In this document: one piece after another, positions 51,627 through 62,721 of the stretch
How the letters are laid out: each line of letters begins with the position of its first letter
Position numbering within the stretch: position 1 is the stretch's first letter
DNA from: Lutibaculum sp963816555
Lineage (GTDB): Bacteria > Pseudomonadota > Alphaproteobacteria > Rhizobiales > Tepidamorphaceae
Assembly: GCA_963816555.1 (NCBI GenBank)
Contig: CAWFLD010000011.1
Location: 434,001-498,000 of the forward strand
DNA: 64,000 nt
Direction: 5' to 3'
Made by a program: the position numbers and the translations under genes
Notes under the pieces: generated by a model
Database searches by the model: none
What the model saw: the letters and a program-made list of their open reading frames with translations, nothing else
What the model was told of the DNA's origin: nothing

Positions 51627-52010
51627 CTGGTTCAGAAACCGCTTGGAAACGGGCCGCGAACAGGATAGGGTCGCAGTGGTTCCGGGGGAGCAAGACGTCT
51701 CGTCGACACCTCGTTCGCTTCGATGCGACAGGTTGTAACGCGCAAGATCGTCCCGACAGGCTGAGCCTGAGTTTGCAAGCCCCCCTACCATCCATCAAAG
51801 GGCCGTCAGAACGGCCGTGACGTGGAGCGAATGGATTCCGGCATCGTGCCAGGAACAGGCAGCTTTCGCATGAAGTGATCCAGATCGGGCGTTTCCCCCG
51901 CGGGATTTCCGCGACTTCGCGCCATGCGAGGCCCGCCTGAGCGTCTGCCTGCCGCGGTGCGGCTTGCCGACCTTCGGTCATGTTCTTTCAACGGAGACTT
52001 CAGACTGCCC
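51627..52010. other. Intergenic region before the DUF4167 gene
   Basis: No gene is supported in these 384 bases. A leftward open frame overlapping 51806-52010 has shadow-type composition and no ribosome site. A promoter for the DUF4167 gene is expected here, but none is clear. Confidence 0.45.
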
Positions 52011-52766
52011 ATGAGACCGGGACAGCAGAACAAACGGATGCGTGGCCGCGGACGCCGCGGGCCCAGCCCCCTATCCCGCACTTACGAGAGTAACGGGCCG
52101 GATGTGAAGATCCGCGGCACAGCCAATCACATCGCGGAAAAGTACCTCCAGCTCGCGCGGGACGCGACGGCGGCCGGCGACCGCGTGGCCGGAGAGAACT
52201 ATCTCCAGCACGCCGAGCACTACTTCCGGATCATCGCCGCCGCGCAGGCCCAGAACCAGCAGCAGGGCGAGCAGTCGCAGCCGCGCAGCCGCTTCGGCGG
52301 CGACGAGGACGACCAGCCCTACGAGGACGACGGCGACGACCGGCAGCAGGACAACCGGCAGCAGGACAATCGCCAGCAGGACAACCGCCAGCGCAACCAG
52401 GACCGCCAGCGTCAGAACGACGGTGACGAGGTGCGCGCCGACGACCGCCAGCAGGCGCAGTCGGGCGACGGTCAGCAGGGCGAGGGTCAGGCCGAGGGCG
52501 AGGGCCGCAGCCGGCGCCGCCGCGGCGGCCGGTCCAAGGCCAACGGCGCGGGCGGCGAGCAGCACGCGGCCGAGGGCCAGGAGGCGTCCGGCGAGGCCGG
52601 CGCACCGAAGACGAACGGTGCGAAGGCTCCCGACGAGGCCCCCGCCGAGGCGGCGTCCGACGAGGCTCCCGCGCCCAAGAAGCGCCGGGCGCCCCGCAAG
52701 AAGAAGGACGCCGAGGCCGGCGGCGAGCAGGCCGAGGCCTCCCAGCCGGAAGACGCCAGCGCCTGA
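52011..52766 (+). CDS. DUF4167 domain-containing, low-complexity RNA-binding-like protein
   Basis: The 251-residue product begins MRPGQQNKRMRGRGRRGPSP. The DUF4167 domain fills the first 85 residues, with NHIAEKYLQLARDATAAGDR and LQHAEHYFRIIAAAQ. The rest is disordered: a Gln/Asp/Arg-rich block containing a 15-bp tandem repeat, a basic RSRRRRGGRSK patch and an Ala/Glu/Lys tail. It is a widespread Hyphomicrobiales protein; the basic N-terminus suggests nucleic-acid binding, but no function is established. An ATG at 51924 would only add non-conserved residues. A strong terminator follows. Confidence 0.93.
   Translation: MRPGQQNKRMRGRGRRGPSPLSRTYESNGPDVKIRGTANHIAEKYLQLARDATAAGDRVAGENYLQHAEHYFRIIAAAQAQNQQQGEQSQPRSRFGGDEDDQPYEDDGDDRQQDNRQQDNRQQDNRQRNQDRQRQNDGDEVRADDRQQAQSGDGQQGEGQAEGEGRSRRRRGGRSKANGAGGEQHAAEGQEASGEAGAPKTNGAKAPDEAPAEAASDEAPAPKKRRAPRKKKDAEAGGEQAEASQPEDASA
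52344..52388 (+). repeat. Three tandem 15-bp repeats in the DUF4167 gene
   Basis: CAGCAGGACAACCGG and two near-identical copies encode QQDNR three times in a row, followed by the variant QRNQDRQRQ. The repeat keeps the frame. Confidence 0.8.
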
Positions 52767-52792
52767 GGGCGCTGCCAGCAAGGAAACGCGAG

Positions 52793-52825
52793 GCCGGCCC
52801 CCACCGGGGCCGGCGCGCCCTTTCG
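52793..52825 (+). terminator. Terminator after the DUF4167 gene
   Basis: A perfect 9-bp stem, GCCGGCCCC with GGGGCCGGC and a 4-base loop, is followed by GCGCCCTTTCG. It lies between convergent genes. Confidence 0.6.
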
Positions 52826-52860
52826 CCGTCGCGGCCGGGCTGATGCCCTCGCGGCCAGGC

Positions 52861-53626
52861 CTACGCCAGCTCGACCGGATCGCCCCGGCGCACCGTGCCG
52901 CCCTCGATCACCTCGGCATAGACGCCGAAGTCCTGGTGGCCGAAATTCTGGTCGATCAGCCGGGGGATCTGCATGTCGCGGGCGCCCGATGACGGATCGA
53001 CGTTGGTCGCGGCGCAGCGCTGGATGCGCTCCCTCACCTTCAGCCGCGCCTCCCCGACTTTCAGCTCCCGGCCGACCCAGCCGAGCTCCGCCCAGGCCTC
53101 CGGCCCCTCGATCGTCAGGTTGGCGCGGAAGCGCAGCGGATCGACCGGCGCGTGCGTCAGCCGCTCGAGATCCTTCAGGCTCGCGGCGTTGATGATCGAC
53201 ACGACCTTCTCCGCGACGTCCGAGAAGGAGAACCCCGGCGCCGCCACGATCTTCGGCGCGCCGCGCAGCTCGTCGGCGGGCATGTAGCTGGCGAAGAACT
53301 GCTCGATCAGCTGCCGCCCCAGCGGCTCGTCGAGGCGGCCGCCGGCCACCCGCTTGCCGTGGCGCAGGATCGTCAGCTCGCGGCTCTCCTCGTCGAAGCT
53401 CGTCGTCAGCGCCGCCAGCCGCTCGTTCTTCATCAGCATCAGGAACTTGATCTTCGGCAGGTGGGCCGGATGCGCCGGCTCGAAGCCCGAGCGGCCGTTC
53501 TCGATCGCCCAGGCGCGGTCGTAGGGCAGCGTCTCGCCGGGCTGCGAGCGCGACTTGATCCAGCTCATCGGCGGAAAGCCCCTTCACGGGGTATCTGTGG
53601 ATCGAGCGGAGGTCTGCGAGCGGCAA
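52861..53626 (-). CDS. MOSC-domain protein; one frame break
   Basis: A TTG at 53626 with AGGAG seven bases upstream begins LPLADLRSIHRYPVKGLSADEL, the beta-barrel MOSC_N domain. Near 53535 an extra base shifts the frame. The main part then reads GETLPYDRAWAIENGRSGF and contains the MOSC core, FRANLTIEGPEAWAEL and the cysteine motif RCAATNVDP. About 254 residues result. MOSC proteins carry a sulfur or molybdenum cofactor, as in YcbX and mARC-type reductases. Taking only the downstream part from the ATG at 53568 would lose the N-terminal domain. Confidence 0.85.
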
Positions 53627-53660
53627 GATCTGGCTCCTGTCATGAAAGGTGTCGCGGCCC

Positions 53661-53688
53661 CTTTTGTGGCGGATAAGCAACACCATAT
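53661..53688 (+). promoter_or_regulatory. Heat-shock (sigma-32) type promoter candidate for clpB
   Basis: CTTTTG (53661-53666) and CCATAT (53683-53688) are 16 bases apart, close to the alphaproteobacterial RpoH pattern CTTG-N13/17-CCATAT. It would give a leader of about 110 bases before clpB, a classical RpoH target. Confidence 0.5.
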
Positions 53689-53804
53689 GAAGGCGGACGG
53701 CGCGGGCCATTCTTCGGGAAAGGAGCCCGCGCGAGCAACCTTAGGGCGTTTCCGGGGGCGCCGCACCAGGGCCGCGGGAATCGTGCCGAAAAAGAGGGAA
53801 TGAG

Positions 53805-56418
<2,614 letters not shown>

Positions 56419-56463
56419 GCGGTCTAGGCCGCGCAAGCCGCGGCGTCAGCGAGAGACGGAAAG

Positions 56464-56498
56464 GGCCCGCGCGGGGAGACCTGCGCGGGCCGTTTCTT
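56464..56498 (+). terminator. Rho-independent terminator of clpB
   Basis: GGCCCGCGC (56464-56472) pairs with GCGCGGGCC (56483-56491) and is followed by GTTTCTT. It lies 46 bases after the clpB stop. It marks the end of the conserved block; sequence beyond is accessory. Confidence 0.8.
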
Positions 56499-56675
56499 GG
56501 CGACTCCCATGGGCCCTTCGTGTCGATCCCGCGCCCTGCCACGCTCTTCTAGATCGGAAGTTTAGACGGACCGGTGGAAAGCGGTGGGGAGGCTCCGACC
56601 CGCCGCGGGTCAAATGTCAATTTATTGCGCAATCAAAATGTCGGTGATATCGTCACTCTGCAAAGGAGTATCTTC

Positions 56676-57972
56676 ATGAGCGATGCTGACAACATCATCC
56701 GCTTACCGCGCCCGGAGGGGGCGCGTCGTCCGGCGCAAGAGCTGGGATTTTTCCTGCGCGTCGGGCGGAACGATCACCGGGCGATGCTTGAGCTATTCGG
56801 CCAAGGCGAACAGCGCTTCTTCGGCCTTGTGGTAGAAGCACAAAAGACGGGTCGGCATCGCGATCTACGGATCGAAGCTCGCAAGCGCGCCGTAGACCTT
56901 ATCCTCGACCCCAAGACCCACCACCTGGCGACGCTTGGCGGCTACAACCACACGCTTGGCGAGTTACCTTGGGGCAAGGAGCGGCCGCATCGGAGCGATG
57001 ATTTCTCGGGGGCTGAAGGCGCCGCGCAAGCCGACCGCATTGTCAGTTTTGCGGAGGAGCACGCATACACGCAGCTCTTGGGCCCGACGCACTACCTGCA
57101 GAGGCATGACGATCCCTGGCTGGCCGTCGATATCGAGATGATGGCGGAGGTGCAGCGGCGTATCGGCCAAGGCAGCGACAAGATCGATCTCATCTATCCT
57201 CTGTCGGTTTCGATTGAAACGCTGCGGGAGCCCGCTTATCGACGCAGTCTGATCGAAGCGCTGAGGAATGCTCCCTGTGACGCGATGTGGCTTAAGATAG
57301 ATAATTTTGGGGCTGACGCGTCCGGCGAGAAGACTGTCGCCTATATTGAAGCATGTCGCGAGTTCCAGAGGCTTGGAGTTCCTCTCATCGCGGATCACGT
57401 AGGCGGCCTGCCGGCGCTAGGCGCCCTCGCATTCGGCGCCGTCGGGGGCATCGCACACGGCATCACGATGTACGAGGGCTTCAAAGCTGCTCCAATGCGT
57501 AAACCCCGTACGAGCAATTCGGCACGCATCCCTGCGGTGAGATTTTATATTCCCCGGTTGGATGCGCACTTGAGCCGGGCAGAAGCGAAACTGCTGTTTA
57601 GCGCATCTACCCGGATCAAGGATCGGTTCGCTTGTACCGACACGCACTGCTGCACCGGCATCAAAGGGCAGCTTGATCGTCCTGCGAGGCATTTCGTGCA
57701 TGAGCGCAGCAAGCAGGTGACGCGGATCAGCGGATTCCCCCGATGCAATCCGGGCGGCCGAGTATCTCGAGCAGTTTGTGCGCCCGGTGTCCGACTACGT
57801 CGCCTTGCTTGCAAGTGCGGAAAATCTACCGGATGAGCTGAAGAAGCGCTTTCAGAAGAAGCAGAGCACCGTCAGCCCGTTATCGCAAGTCCATGGCGAA
57901 CCTTGCGGAGGCAGAAAGGCTGCACAGCCCACCCCTGCTGCCCGAACGGCTAAATCTAAGAAGAAACAATAA
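56676..57972 (+). CDS. Unrecognised TIM-barrel-like protein upstream of an Xre–RES module; one frame break
   Basis: A strong AAAGGAG precedes the ATG at 56676 (MSDADNIIRLPRPEGARRP). Removing one extra C near 57740 gives about 431 residues. Alternating strand/helix segments are visible: VDLILDPKTHHLATLGG, KIDLIYPLSVSIETL, MWLKIDNFGADASG and GVPLIADHVGGLPALGALAF. These read like a (beta-alpha)8 barrel. A Cys/His cluster, CTDTHCC followed by ARHFVHERSKQV, may bind zinc, somewhat like tRNA-guanine transglycosylases, but I cannot establish that. The Lys-rich C-terminus ends AKSKKKQ. Codon use is less GC-biased than in neighbours. The Xre antitoxin gene begins 35 bases later. I do not recognise the family. 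Confidence 0.7.
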
Positions 57973-58007
57973 TTAAACTACACATAGTATTAAGTGAGAA
58001 CAACAGA

Positions 58008-58379
58008 ATGTCAAACGCCGTAGCAAGGCGACTGGATAACATTAGAGATAAAAGCGCCTTACGTCATGTTGATATTGCGCAATTGCTTTCTTCGCGTCCG
58101 GAAACTGTGTCTCGATGGAACCAAGGAAAAGCCTATCCTCATAGAAATACAGAAAAAGCTCTACTTGAACTTGAATATATTGTCGATCAACTCGCTGATT
58201 TCTATGAGCCAAACGAGGCGAGGCAATGGATATTTTCACGCCAAAAGCTTCTAGGCGGAGAATCCCCGGCTGAGTTGATACAAGGAGGCAAAATAGATGA
58301 GGTGTTGCGCCTAGTTAATCAGATCAAAGATTGGTGTATATGTAAGCGTATAGATGATTTACGACACCGAACTGATTGA
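58008..58379 (+). CDS. MbcA/ParS/Xre-family antitoxin
   Basis: The 123-residue product has an N-terminal helix-turn-helix (VDIAQLLSSRPETVSRWNQG) and a C-terminal DUF2384 domain, DFYEPNEARQWIFSRQKLLG and ESPAELIQGGKIDEVLRLV. This matches antitoxins of RES-type toxins, which bind the toxin and repress the operon. Base composition is clearly AT-richer than the core genome, a sign of transfer. It overlaps the RES toxin start by 26 bases. Its toxin is broken, so the antitoxin is now unpaired. Confidence 0.88.
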   Translation: MSNAVARRLDNIRDKSALRHVDIAQLLSSRPETVSRWNQGKAYPHRNTEKALLELEYIVDQLADFYEPNEARQWIFSRQKLLGGESPAELIQGGKIDEVLRLVNQIKDWCICKRIDDLRHRTD

Positions 58380-58619
58380 CAGGCTTAGCGCATTCCCGGA
58401 GGAGAAATTCTCTGGAAAGGTGTTCCGTGCGACCGGGGCAAGCTCGCCGGCCACGGCGGCTTCGGCAAACGGCGGCAGATGGTCCCCGTCGACGTCAGTG
58501 TGCTCTACACGAATCTCGACCGCGACGGCCTGCTTGCCGAGGTACTTCCTACCTCGCCTTACTGACGCCGGTACCTCGCAAACCTCTCAGGGTACACGAA
58601 ATCGAGACGACGACTTGGC
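58354..58619 (+). pseudogene. RES-domain NAD+-degrading toxin, truncated by IS66-type insertion
   Basis: The start MIYDTELIDRLSAFPEEKFSG and VFRATG match RES toxins. The rest needs two missing bases restored (near 58487 and 58548): GGRWSP, then DVSVLYTNLDRDGLLAEV, then YLALLTPVPRKPLRVHEIET. The family's conserved Arg (VFRAT), Tyr (VLYTN) and Glu (LAEV) are therefore all present in the remnant. The frame runs into the left end of the IS66-type element at 58620, which removes the C-terminal third. RES toxins break down NAD+. No downstream remnant of this gene is recognisable beyond the element. Confidence 0.75.
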
Positions 58620-59991
58620 GTAATTACCCACCCCTTGCACTCGCCGGCGTTGGCCGTCAGGCGCTGACGGTTTTGAGGATGGTTTGGAAGGCGTTGGTGC
58701 CGGGGCGCAGCCGAGCGGTATCGACGACGGTGCGGATGTCGGCCTCGCCGCTGGCGGCCCACATGGCGCGGTAGCCGTTGGTGACTTTGCGCTGGATGAC
58801 CGAGGGCCGAAGCGCCCGTTCGCAGGCGTTGTTGGTCGGCGGAACCTGTCCGGGCCAGGCGGCGAAGGTCAGGAGCTGATCGCCGGCGCGTCGGAATTTC
58901 TGCTGGAGATCGCGCGCCAGGTCGCAAGGTGTCGGCGTCACCAGGATGTCGGTGAGACTTCGCTCCAGGGCGCGCCGCTTGGCAGCGATCGTGGAAGCCG
59001 CGAAGGTTTCAATGCCGTCGGCCAGGGCGAAGGCTTGCCCCACCCAGAGCCGCAGCCGCGATGCCAGCATGTCTTCACTGGCCTCTTCGACATAGGCGAC
59101 GTCGCGGGCGAGATGGGCCAGACAGGTTTGATGGGCGTGCCCGTGACCCTGCTGCGCCGAGTAGCGATCGGAACACCAGACCTGTGGGCGATGCCCGTCC
59201 ATCAGGTCGCGGACGACGACGGCGCCTCTGGTCGGGGCGGCGCGATGGACGACGGCGCCTGCCGAACGGAACACCCATTGATACGCGTTCGAGCCCTCGA
59301 TGCGCACCCCGGTCTCGTCGGAGGCCACGACTTTCGCCTGGCGCAGGGCGGCGATGGCCGCGTCGCGCTCTGACGCGAAGGCCTTCTGCGACCGCCGCAG
59401 CATGTTCATCAGACCGCCCTGGCTGATCGTCAGACCGAAGAGATCCGCGAAAGCGCCCTGCAGCCGTTCGTAAGACAGGGCCTGGAAGGTCTTGAGGTAG
59501 GTCGCCACTGCATGCAGGCGCGGCCCGAAGGGCGTGCCTTTCGCCGCGTCCGGCACCGGCGCGACAACGAGCATTCCGCACGACGGGCATCGCACCGACA
59601 GCCGTCGGTGGCGCTCTACCACAGGATGGATCTCGGGAAGCTCGACCGTTTCGTAGATGCCCGCCGTCTCCGCCAGCAGATCGCCGGAAAGGCCGGCCTG
59701 GCAACAGGGGCACTGACCGGGACGATGGTCGACCTGCCGGTCGAACGTCTCGCTCATCGCCCGGGCATTCCCCTTGTGGCCGGGCTTGGCGCCGCCGGGC
59801 CTGGCCTTGTCGCGCCGCTCCTTGCGGTCGTTCGCAGGGGGCTTCGACGACGTCCGCGATGTCTTCTCCGGTCGCTGCAGCCGCAGCACCAGATCGATCA
59901 ACTCGTCCTTCGACAGCCGCTGCAAATCACCGCGATCCATCCCGCCATGGATTCAGCGTTCGCACCCGTTGGCAAGGGGGTGGGTAATTAC
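58620..59991. mobile_element. IS66-family element (ISBst12-like, single transposase)
   Basis: The element is 1372 bp. Its ends are the inverted repeats GTAATTACCCACCCC-TTGC (left, 58620) and the same with one more C (right, to 59991). GTAA at the tip is typical of IS66. It carries only tnpC, without the tnpA/tnpB accessory genes, as in the ISBst12 subgroup. The 8-base flanks (GACTTGGC left, GAATTTAA right) do not match, so no target duplication remains. Confidence 0.85.
58657..59940 (-). CDS. IS66-family transposase
   Basis: The 427-residue product has a leucine-rich N-terminus, a Lys/Gly-rich linker (GGAKPGHKGNAR) and a zinc finger, CPCC and CPSCGM. The DDE catalytic domain carries D in VVASDETGVR and WCSDRYSAQQ, and E in NNACERALRP. 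The frame is intact, so the enzyme may be active. It lies inside the element defined by the 58620/59991 repeats, on the strand opposite to the disrupted RES gene. Confidence 0.95.
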   Translation of the reverse strand: MDRGDLQRLSKDELIDLVLRLQRPEKTSRTSSKPPANDRKERRDKARPGGAKPGHKGNARAMSETFDRQVDHRPGQCPCCQAGLSGDLLAETAGIYETVELPEIHPVVERHRRLSVRCPSCGMLVVAPVPDAAKGTPFGPRLHAVATYLKTFQALSYERLQGAFADLFGLTISQGGLMNMLRRSQKAFASERDAAIAALRQAKVVASDETGVRIEGSNAYQWVFRSAGAVVHRAAPTRGAVVVRDLMDGHRPQVWCSDRYSAQQGHGHAHQTCLAHLARDVAYVEEASEDMLASRLRLWVGQAFALADGIETFAASTIAAKRRALERSLTDILVTPTPCDLARDLQQKFRRAGDQLLTFAAWPGQVPPTNNACERALRPSVIQRKVTNGYRAMWAASGEADIRTVVDTARLRPGTNAFQTILKTVSA

Positions 59992-60188
59992 GAATTTAAG
60001 TCGGTCGGTGACCGCGACGGCTCGACCGGCAGGTGACGTATGACTTGAATTGGCCGAAGAACGAACCCGCTGCGCGGGAGGGGCGCGAGTGGTGAGGCAG
60101 AGGTAGAGCAGCGGGCGCCGCGCCTCGATTGAGGCCGGTCGGGCACGGGCAGAGCATATCGGCTCCCTTAAGCAAGAGGAGCCGAACG

Positions 60189-61097
60189 ATGACCACCTCC
60201 GTTCCCGCCGCGCCTGTCAGCCGTCTGCGCCAGCGGCTGATCGACGACATGAACATGCGTCGGTTCTCGCCGACGACGCAGCGCAACTACCTCCGTGACG
60301 TCGGGCGCCTCGCGACGTATCTCGGCCGGCCGCCCGACACGGCGACGGCGGAGGATCTCCGCCTCTTCCAGATCGAACAGCGCGACGCCGGAGTACCGTT
60401 GCCGACGATGAACAGCATCGTCGCGGCGCTACGGTTCTTCTTCACCCATACGGTCGACCGGCCCGATCTCGCGCGCAGGCTCGTGCGGGTCGCCTACCCG
60501 CGCAAGCTGCCCGTGGTGCTCAGCCGGGACGAGGTGGCGAGGCTCCTCAACGCGACGACCTGCCTCAAGCATCAGGCGGCGCTGTCGGTCGCCTACGGCT
60601 CAGGCCTCCGCGTGTCCGAGGTCTCGATGCTCAAGGTCCGCGACGTCGACAGCGAGCGCATGCTGCTCAGGGTCGAACGCGGCAAGGGCGGCCAGTACCG
60701 CAACGCCATGCTGTCGCCCGACCTGCTGACCCTGTTGCGCCAGTGGTGGAAGCTCGGCCGGCAGCAAGGCGTGATGCATCGCGACGGCTGGCTGTTCCCG
60801 GGCCAGAACGCGATGAAGCCGATCAGCACGCGGCAGTTGCACCGGATCGTCGTCGAGGCGGCGCAGGCCGCCGAGATCGCCAAGCGGGTCGGCCCGCACA
60901 CGCTGCGCCACAGCTTCGCGACCCACCTCCTCGAGGACGGTGCCGACATCCGCGTCATCCAGGCCCTGCTCGGCCACGCCAAGCTCGACAACACCGCCTT
61001 CTACACCAAGGTCGCGACGCGGACGGTGCGCAAGGTGACGAGCCCGCTCGACAGGCTCGCGATGTTCATGCCCGACGAGGCGACGCCCGGCGGCTGA
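60189..61097 (+). CDS. Tyrosine recombinase of the IS91-type element
   Basis: The 302-residue product starts at an ATG at 60189 after AAGAGGAGCCGAACG. It has a SAM-like N-terminal domain and the catalytic set R (YGSGLRVSEVSML), K-loop (VERGKGGQYR), H-xx-R (GPHTLRHSFATH), H (LLGHAKLDNT) and Y (AFYTKVATR). It resembles XerD in order but is closest to integrases that accompany IS91 transposases in alphaproteobacteria. Its role in transposition is not established. The transposase gene starts a few bases after its stop. Confidence 0.9.
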   Translation: MTTSVPAAPVSRLRQRLIDDMNMRRFSPTTQRNYLRDVGRLATYLGRPPDTATAEDLRLFQIEQRDAGVPLPTMNSIVAALRFFFTHTVDRPDLARRLVRVAYPRKLPVVLSRDEVARLLNATTCLKHQAALSVAYGSGLRVSEVSMLKVRDVDSERMLLRVERGKGGQYRNAMLSPDLLTLLRQWWKLGRQQGVMHRDGWLFPGQNAMKPISTRQLHRIVVEAAQAAEIAKRVGPHTLRHSFATHLLEDGADIRVIQALLGHAKLDNTAFYTKVATRTVRKVTSPLDRLAMFMPDEATPGG

Positions 61098-61102
61098 GGC
61101 CG

Positions 61103-62296
61103 TTGCGCGCTGCGCTCGAGGTCGCCGATGTCTTCCGTGCTGCCGGGCCTGCCTACCGGGCCGCCAATGCCGGCCATCTGAGCCTTGCGCAACTCAAGGT
61201 CATGTCGGCGATCGAGGACTGCCGTACCGCTGCCCTCGGCGGCCACGTCGAGGCCTGCGAGGACTGCGGCCACCGGCGGATCTCCTACAACAGTTGCCGC
61301 AACCGGCACTGCCCGAAGTGCCAGGGTGCGGCCGCGCGCACCTGGCTCGCCGAACGACAGGCCGACCTCCTGCCGGTCGGCTACTTCCACGTCGTCTTCA
61401 CATTGCCGGCCGAGGTCGCCGACATCGCCTTCCAGAACAAAGCCGCCGTCTACGACCTCCTGTTCCGGACAGCCGCGGAGACGATGCTGACGATCGCCGC
61501 CGACCCCGGGCACCTCGGCGCCCGCATCGGCATCACCGCCGTGCTCCACACCTGGGGCTCGGCCATGACGCATCATCCCCACGTGCACATGATCGTGCCC
61601 GGCGGCGGCATCTCGCCCGACGGCCGCCGCTGGATCTCGTCGCGCCCCGCCTTCCTTCTGCCGGTCCGCGTCCTGGGCAAGCGCTTCCGGCACCTGTTCC
61701 TCGGCCGACTCGTCGCGCTCGCCGACGCCGGCAGGCTTGCCTTCTTCGGCGCCCTCGCGCCGCTCGCCGAACGCCGCGCCTTCCTGCGCCACCTCGCGCC
61801 GGCGCGGAGCAAGCGCTGGGCCGTCTATGCCAAGTCGCCCTTCGCCGGCCCCGAGGCGGTGCTCGCCTATCTCGCGCGCTACACCCACCGGGTCGCCATC
61901 TCGAACCGCCGGCTCGTCGCCTTCGACGGGAGCAACGTCACCTTCCGCTACAAGGACTATCGCCGCAGCGGTGCCGAGCAGAGGCAGGTCATGACGCTCG
62001 CGACCGACGAGTTCATCCGCCGCTTCCTCATCCATGTCCTGCCGAAGGGCTTCCATCGCATCCGGCACTACGGTCTGCTCGCCAGCGCCGTCCGCAAGGC
62101 CAACCTCGCCCGTGCCCGCGAACTGCTCGACGCCACCCCCCCGCCCGAAAACGACGAGCCGCAGGAGCCCGCAGACGTCAGGCCACCGTGCCCCTGCTGC
62201 GGCGGCCACATGGTCATCGTCGAGAGCTTCGAGCGCTGGACGAAGCCTCGCGCGCCGCCTCCAGCAACGCCGGCAACCGGGAGGACATTCGCGTGA
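61103..62296 (+). CDS. IS91-family HUH transposase
   Basis: The 397-residue product probably starts at a TTG at 61103, just after the recombinase stop. The zinc-finger region CEDCGHRRISYNSCRNRHCP is typical of IS91. The HUH motif is in MTHHPHVHMIVPGGG, and the relaxase-type tyrosine is probably in YLARYTHRVAISNRR. It would move the element by rolling-circle replication. The C-terminus has a second zinc-like CPCCGG motif. The frame is intact. Confidence 0.92.
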   Translation: MRAALEVADVFRAAGPAYRAANAGHLSLAQLKVMSAIEDCRTAALGGHVEACEDCGHRRISYNSCRNRHCPKCQGAAARTWLAERQADLLPVGYFHVVFTLPAEVADIAFQNKAAVYDLLFRTAAETMLTIAADPGHLGARIGITAVLHTWGSAMTHHPHVHMIVPGGGISPDGRRWISSRPAFLLPVRVLGKRFRHLFLGRLVALADAGRLAFFGALAPLAERRAFLRHLAPARSKRWAVYAKSPFAGPEAVLAYLARYTHRVAISNRRLVAFDGSNVTFRYKDYRRSGAEQRQVMTLATDEFIRRFLIHVLPKGFHRIRHYGLLASAVRKANLARARELLDATPPPENDEPQEPADVRPPCPCCGGHMVIVESFERWTKPRAPPPATPATGRTFA

Positions 62297-62721
62297 CCCG
62301 GCACGGCCCGTCTCCGCCACACGCCGCGGCCACCGGCCTGCGGTCCCTCCGGCTCGTGCCGCTTCGCTTCAGCGACGTCGTCGACCTTTCGGTCGGCACC
62401 GTCCGCGCCCGGTTCCAGAGCCGACACCCCGCGGATACCGCTCTCCTTGCTCAGCCGGACGCACCTCGCCGCGACCACGGCGAAACCGCCCGACCCGGCT
62501 CCAGCCCGAAAAGCCCATAGCTCATCGCCCCGGGGCCGCGGGTTCGTTCCTCGGGCACTTTCGTACGCCTGCCGGCGCCCGAAACCCTCCACGAAAGCGG
62601 AATGACAGGTCTGGAGCCGAAGACTCAAGAACCTGCCATTCCGGGCGCGACGTGGCTCGTCGGCCCGCCGGGTCATTCCGACCAAGGCCGCGATGCCGAT
62701 CCGAAGGCTCCTCGAGACGAT
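62297..62721. other. IS91 element tail and flank before the histidine kinase
   Basis: The first 279 bases are the non-coding right end of the IS91-type element, including its terminal repeat. The remaining 146 bases hold an imperfect hairpin (GGAATGACAGGT with ACCTGCCATTCC, near 62600-62645) and no supported gene. Confidence 0.5.

Larger units (their letters stand above)
60026..62575. mobile_element. IS91-type element with tyrosine recombinase and HUH transposase
   Basis: Two genes, a tyrosine recombinase and an IS91 transposase, lie between imperfect inverted ends. The block TGGCCGAAGAACGAACCCGC (60051-60070) matches the reverse complement of 62538-62557 at 18 of 20 bases. An outer CCGGCAGG/CCTGCCGG pair (60026 and 62575) extends the ends. 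The length is about 2.55 kb. Exact termini are uncertain because IS91 elements are defined by ori and ter ends rather than simple repeats. Confidence 0.7.

Noticed and set aside
51806..52081. Leftward 91-codon frame before the DUF4167 gene
   Set aside because: No ribosome site, Arg/Ser-rich shadow composition and overlap with the DUF4167 start.
58612..59999. Target-site duplication around the IS66-type element
   Set aside because: The 8-base flanks GACTTGGC and GAATTTAA differ.
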